A stretch of DNA of 64,000 nt from Dasypus novemcinctus (lineage: Eukaryota; Chordata; Mammalia; Cingulata; Dasypodidae). Below the pieces are notes generated by a model that had not been told where the DNA came from, did no database searches, and was given only the letters and a program-made list of their open reading frames with translations. The stretch spans positions 21,727,528-21,791,527 of the forward strand of contig NC_080683.1 of the NCBI RefSeq assembly GCF_030445035.2, given 5' to 3'. How positions within the stretch are numbered: position 1 is the first letter of the stretch; every line of letters begins with the position of its first letter. This document shows positions 59,230 to 64,000 of this stretch, one piece after another. A program made the translations under genes and the position numbers.

Positions 59230-60790
59230 TCAAATATTTGCTAGTCTATTAAAGTTTTTCCACTTCTTGGGTCACCGTTTGCAATTTATATTTGATAAGA
59301 CATCATCCATTTCCTTTAAGTTTCAAATTTGCTCCTTTTTTGTTTCGTCTAATGAATTGTATTATTATTTTAATCCTGTACCTGTGATGATGTATTCTTT
59401 CTCATTACTATTTTTCTGGTTTTGCTTCCTCTTTTTCCTTTAATTAGGTTTGGGAAAAAATTCATCTATTTTGTTAGTCTTTTTTTTTTTTAAGATTATT
59501 TATTTATTTATTTCTCCCTCTCCCCAGCTGTCTGCTCTCTGTGTGTCCATTTGCTATGTGTTCTTCTGTGTTTGCTTGTATTATCATTAGGCAGCTGCAG
59601 GAACTGATCCTGGGACCTTCTGGAGTGGGAGAGAGGCAATCATTCTCTTGTGCCAACTCAGCTCCCTATTCTGGTGTGTCTCTTATTGTCTCTCCCCTGT
59701 GTCTCTTTTCTGTTGCATCATCTTGCTGTGCCAGCTCTTCCACATGGGCCAGCACTCCTGCATGGGGCAGTACTCTACGTGGGCCAGCACTAAGCACAGG
59801 CCACACTCCTTGTGGGCCATCTCACCACATGGGTCAGCTTGCCTTCACCAGAAGGCCCTGGGCATTGAACCCTGGACCTCCTATGTGGTAGACAAGAGCT
59901 CAATTGCTTGAACCACTTCCACTTCCCTTCTTAGTCTTTTAAAAGAACCAGTTTTTTGATCCATTTATTCTTTCTACCTCTGTTTTGTGTTACACTGGTA
60001 TTTATTCTAATCTGATTAATTTTGCATGTTTTGTTATTCCTTATCTGATTTTTCAAGTTATTTGCTTGCCTTCTTTTTGCTTTAAAGGTGAAGGTCTTAA
60101 ACTCTTGTCATTTTTTCCTAATATTGCTTTCAGAATGGTCCTTAAAATCTGGTTTTATGTCCTCTCCTTTTCCCTGACTACTACATAGTGACTATTCTTT
60201 ATAACTTTCTCTTGGATATAACTCTTACCTAGGAATGTTTCTCAATATTCCAATATTTTGGGTATTCATAGTACTCTTCATATTATTTTTGTCTATAAAC
60301 TTATGACCAATACAAGGCAACTTGTATTTATTAAGAACTACTTTACATCAATTGTGTAAGTGACATATTTTTACAAATGTTGCAAACATAAGATAAACTT
60401 TACATTCTCTATTTGAGGGATAAAATGCAATCTATATATCTAGTATACCCTATTTATTGATTATATTTCATTGTTCTATATATTTCTGTTAGCTATCTAC
60501 ATGAAAGTTTTTATGATTATATTTTTATTAAGGTCTCCATTCATCTTTAATAATATTTATATTAGTAATTAGCTCCCAGGTTATTTAGAGCAGACTTATA
60601 GAAGTTAAAATTTTTATTGCCTCTTATCAGTATTCGTTATCTTGTTTTGTGCCCTTCAATTTAAATTCTACCTTTCCGATTATTTATATCACCACCCCTG
60701 CTTTCTTTTGGTTTACACTGACTAGTACTCTTTTAACCATCTGGTTAGCTTCACATTTAAAGCTAAATGCCACTTTAAGTGTACATGTGA
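59230..60790 (-). mobile_element. Old L1 ORF2 fragment, minus strand, split by a SINE
   Basis: Before the SINE, 'gaaaaaattcatctattttg'; after it, 'ttagtcttttaaaagaacca', 'cacccctgctttcttttggt' and neighbouring text are the reverse complement of L1 ORF2. L1 text resumes exactly after the duplicated TTAGTCTTTT. The frames are broken. Confidence 0.7.
59484..59930 (-). mobile_element. Composite tRNA-derived SINE, minus strand
   Basis: It has the DAS head (near 59860-59925), the body with GATGATGCAACA and an A-rich tail, and perfect 10-bp duplications TTAGTCTTTT at 59474-59483 and 59931-59940. Unlike the other three copies it carries an extra ~78-bp block at about 59591-59668. On the minus strand that block begins GGGAGCTGAGTTGGCACAAG and includes AGGTCCCAGGATCAGTTCC, itself resembling a tRNA head with a degraded B box. 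Confidence 0.85.
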
Positions 60791-63700
60791 TTGTGTGTGC
60801 ATGTACATACACACACATATGTGTTTGAATAGCACAGATCAGGGATTTTCTTTTTAACCCAATATGACTTTTTTAATATTGAGTAAAATGATACATATAT
60901 ATTTTATTTCTTCCTTCCTTTACCAACTATTTCCTGCATTGAGACTTAATATTTTCTCAACCACAATGCAGAATGTCCCCATTTCCCCCATGTTTCCTCC
61001 CTTTAGTAATAAATGCTTAGAATATTTTATTCTCCTTTTACTCTTTCTTTGTCCCACTCCCGGTTAAGACCTTTGGAACACCTTTACTTCTTTCCTCTCC
61101 ATGCCAATTCTTCAAATTCCTAGTTTTTTTCTGGGATAATTTAGTACTTACTAAAAATTTCCCCTTCTATTTAATCAGTCCTTATTGTACCTGCTACAAA
61201 GAAATGTCCCTAAGATTCTCAAAAGCACTATGAAGCATGGCTTATACCTTTAATGGCCCTTCTGTTTACCAGTGAGGCACAGCCTTAAATGTTTTTGAGG
61301 TCCTAACAAAGGATCTTACAGTCACACCTTGGACTTGATCTTTGCCCTGAACCCATTTCTTTCATTGAGAGCATTTTGCTGTCTAGGAAACCTCTTCTGG
61401 GCCCTCTTTCGTTTGTTCTAAATTCTGCTAAAAATTAAACATTTCATTTTCCAGTCCATTTTTCCTAGTCATATTTTATAATGTCCTATTCCCATGAACA
61501 ATGTTAACATTCTGTAAACGTCTTAGCAGGAACATGAAATTATTAGATAGTTTTTTCTATTTCCCATTTTATTTGCAGGTAAGAGTCACACTGTTTAGCC
61601 TGTGCATAAATTTTATCCAGCCAAAATAACAGTTTTCATATTGTCCTTCAAATCTTCACCAGCCTTCTCCTCAAGGCTCTTCTAGGTTTCTCTAATAATC
61701 ATCTTGATAGCCTTCTAGCTTTTCCCTGCACTCAGTCTTCAAGACGATGTCATGTATTATACTTTAGTTGGGTTTTGTTTTGATTTGTTTTGGTTATGGC
61801 AGGTTTCCACTCTTCTAATAGCATCCCAAATTCTGTTCCACTTATCTATTGCCACAAAAAAAGTTACCCCAAATACAGTGGCTTAAATTTTTAAAAAATC
61901 AGTTTTTGACTCACAAATATGCAATTTGGGCAGAGAAGAGTGTTGGGAGTTGTCTCCACTCCACAAGATGCAGTTGGGATGGCTTCAAATGGATGAGGCC
62001 TGAATACCCAAGGACTTCATGGGAATCTCTCTTCATGTGGTGTCTCTCCACGTGGTCTCTCCAGTATGGCAGCTTCATATAGGATGCTCAACTCTTGAAC
62101 AAGAGACCAAGCAAAAAGCTGCAAGTTCTTTGACATCACCTAGGAAGTCATGTAACATCAATTCTGCTGTTCTTTATTGGTTACACAGGGCATTCTAATT
62201 CAGTGAGGGAGGACACTTCAGTAGTGCATAAATACCAGTAGGCATGGACAAATAGGGATGTTTCAGCATAAAAATGACTGCCACAATCAGCTTTTATACC
62301 TTCTACACCTACCTAAAAATATTTATTTTAGCATTTATTATATAGCTATGGAAACATTCACTATTTTATTCACTCCTTTAGGCCAAAAACCTTTCAAGAA
62401 ACCATGCCTTTTATTTAGCTGTTAATTGTCCAGGTTACATTTATTATTCAAGTGTAATTATATATAGCACCATTTTCAAAAGTGCCTTATTTTGATGATG
62501 AGTTATTTGATCAGCCTTCTCCTTATTGTTATATCTCAAACAACTCAGAACTGTACTAGGAACATATTCGGTAAGTGATAGATGTCTCCTGAAAATTTTT
62601 TTATCAACTATTACTTCTAAAATAGAGAATGATACTGTAATAAATAATGTGCTACAATTGCCACATTAAAGAAAATAAATTAGTTTTTATATGAAGGATT
62701 GCCTTGATATCCTATTCTTGAAGTTACTATTTGCTCAAACTTGGAGGACAATTCAGTCTGCATATCTGTTGAAAAGGGTCATCAATTTTAAGAAAGTCAT
62801 CATTTCACTTACAGCACTCCAAAAATGCATTGAATTTGAAGTTATCCAAAATGAATGCACACAAATATTTTTCTATTTTCTAAACGACTTCTGTAAATGA
62901 TTTCTTTTATTTTCCTACCAAGCTTTGTTAGATCTTTCTTGCTTTTTTTGCCTTTAGAGAACACTGGCTCAAGTGAAGAATCCATAATTTCTAATGACAC
63001 ACATTTTCAATTCTCTTTGAATACACCCATAAAAAGGACACTTTTAAAAATAACTACTTCACATATTAAACAGAAATGTCCTTATCTATTTTTCATAATA
63101 TTAACATTTTCTCACATATTCCTTGAAAAAAAAAAAAAGGTAAACTTCAGAGAGCAAGAGAGTTAGAGAAAAGGTAAGTGCTGAGATCCAATCTTATCTA
63201 TATCTCTAGTAACAGAAGTTCCCAGTTTCTAATTCACTTCTAAAGATATACTTCCCAATCCCAGCAATAATTCTTGGCATGGTATCTTGTGGATAATCAT
63301 CCATCGAGTGAGTTTTGTTAACAATTGACTAATTTCATCTGTCATTATCCTGCCAAGTCTCCAAATGACTTTTGTATATCAATTCTCCATATCCTTGCTG
63401 TCTTACAATTGCCCATCAATATTAGCAATGATGTTTCTAATAACTTTTGATATTTTTGACAGTGCTATTAAGCACAGAGAGAAATCCAAATACCTAGGGT
63501 TTATAAGACAAACAATGAAATAAAATTTACTTAATTTCCTAATAGGTAAAGTAACTGGTTTAAAAACAGTTCATTAAATTAGAATCCACTCTCTTGCCTA
63601 AAATCATACCTTTACAACCGTAGTCTCCCAATGTTTCATACCATATCATTTCTGCCATAACTCAATGTTACTTCTTATGATATCACTTTATTCATCATGT

Positions 63701-64000
63701 TTCTGGACAGAAAATAGTGATTTTCCCAAGACCACTTTTAAGTAATTATTTCCTAATTATAGAAGTAATACATGAGAATAACAATGAACATGTATCATTA
63801 ATTCAAGCATAAGATTAAAAGAATCAGTGTTCCATATCTAGTCAGGAGTTAGAAGTTCATGAAATATCATTGCTTCTGCTTTAACAACCAAAAAACACCA
63901 GACAATATTTTTTAATGATAATAATCATTAAAGCCACCAAATGGAGTAGATGCAAAGAGGTTTTAAGAAGCTATATTGAAGAAAGGAATAAATGCTTCCT
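60791..64000. other. Non-coding, possible old repeat at 61.8 kb
   Basis: 61845-62285 ('cttatctattgccacaaaaa', 'atacagtggcttaaattttt' ... 'aaaaatgactgccaca') looks like an old LTR-like or DNA-transposon repeat on the minus strand that I cannot name. A CA/TG microsatellite lies near 60793-60825 and a poly-A run near 63126-63138. No gene supported. Confidence 0.4.

Overview
The window reads as AT-rich intergenic DNA of a placental mammal, most likely an armadillo or close xenarthran relative. The main evidence is at least four tRNA-derived SINEs of the DAS type (A and B boxes, a conserved body containing GATGATGCAACA, an A-rich tail, target-site duplications). Several copies of an unusual LINE-1 3' end that I associate with xenarthrans support this. 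I recognise no host protein-coding exon, tRNA or rRNA gene and no CpG island. Short open frames are scattered, non-conserved or lie inside repeats.

Layout. 1-5 kb: L2-like sequence, an MLT1-type LTR, and a nearly 1 kb copy of a LINE 3'-end repeat. 5.2 kb: a perfect 98-bp tandem duplication. 8.8-9.2 kb: a processed RPS26 retrocopy. 9.2-13.7 kb: fragments of old L1 with several L1 3' ends. 14.8 kb: a small hAT-type DNA transposon. 15.1 kb: a full-length SINE. 16.8 and 18.3 kb: two solo LTRs on the minus strand. 21.3-22.5 kb: an L2 element split by a solo MaLR-type LTR. 25.3-26.4 kb: a three-level nest (SINE in young LINE in old L1). 27.1-29.8 kb: a decayed ERVL provirus with RNase H, integrase and dUTPase-like remnants. 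32.4-32.8 kb: a solo LTR on the minus strand. 35.2-42.1 kb: a complete provirus with LTRs of the same family. 43-45.7 kb: old L1 with two later LINE insertions. 46.5 kb: a 76-bp truncated LINE insertion. 50.7-51.3 and 52.5-53.1 kb: two LTRs. 54.7-55.9 kb: L1 3' end with a nested SINE. 59.2-60.8 kb: old L1 split by a composite SINE. The rest looks like unique or unrecognisably old sequence.

The most interesting object is the 6.94-kb provirus at 35205-42143. Its two LTRs differ by one substitution and one single-base indel over about 464 bp. It has a 4-bp target-site duplication (TTAG), an intact polypurine tract and intact TATA and polyadenylation signals, so it inserted recently. Its 6.0-kb interior nevertheless has no open frame longer than 110 codons and no gag, pol or env that I can recognise. 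It also contains a second, unrelated LTR-like core (TATA box, R-type hairpin, AATAAA) with its own polypurine-like tract. This is the picture expected of a long non-autonomous retrovirus-like element mobilised in trans, comparable in concept to rodent VL30.
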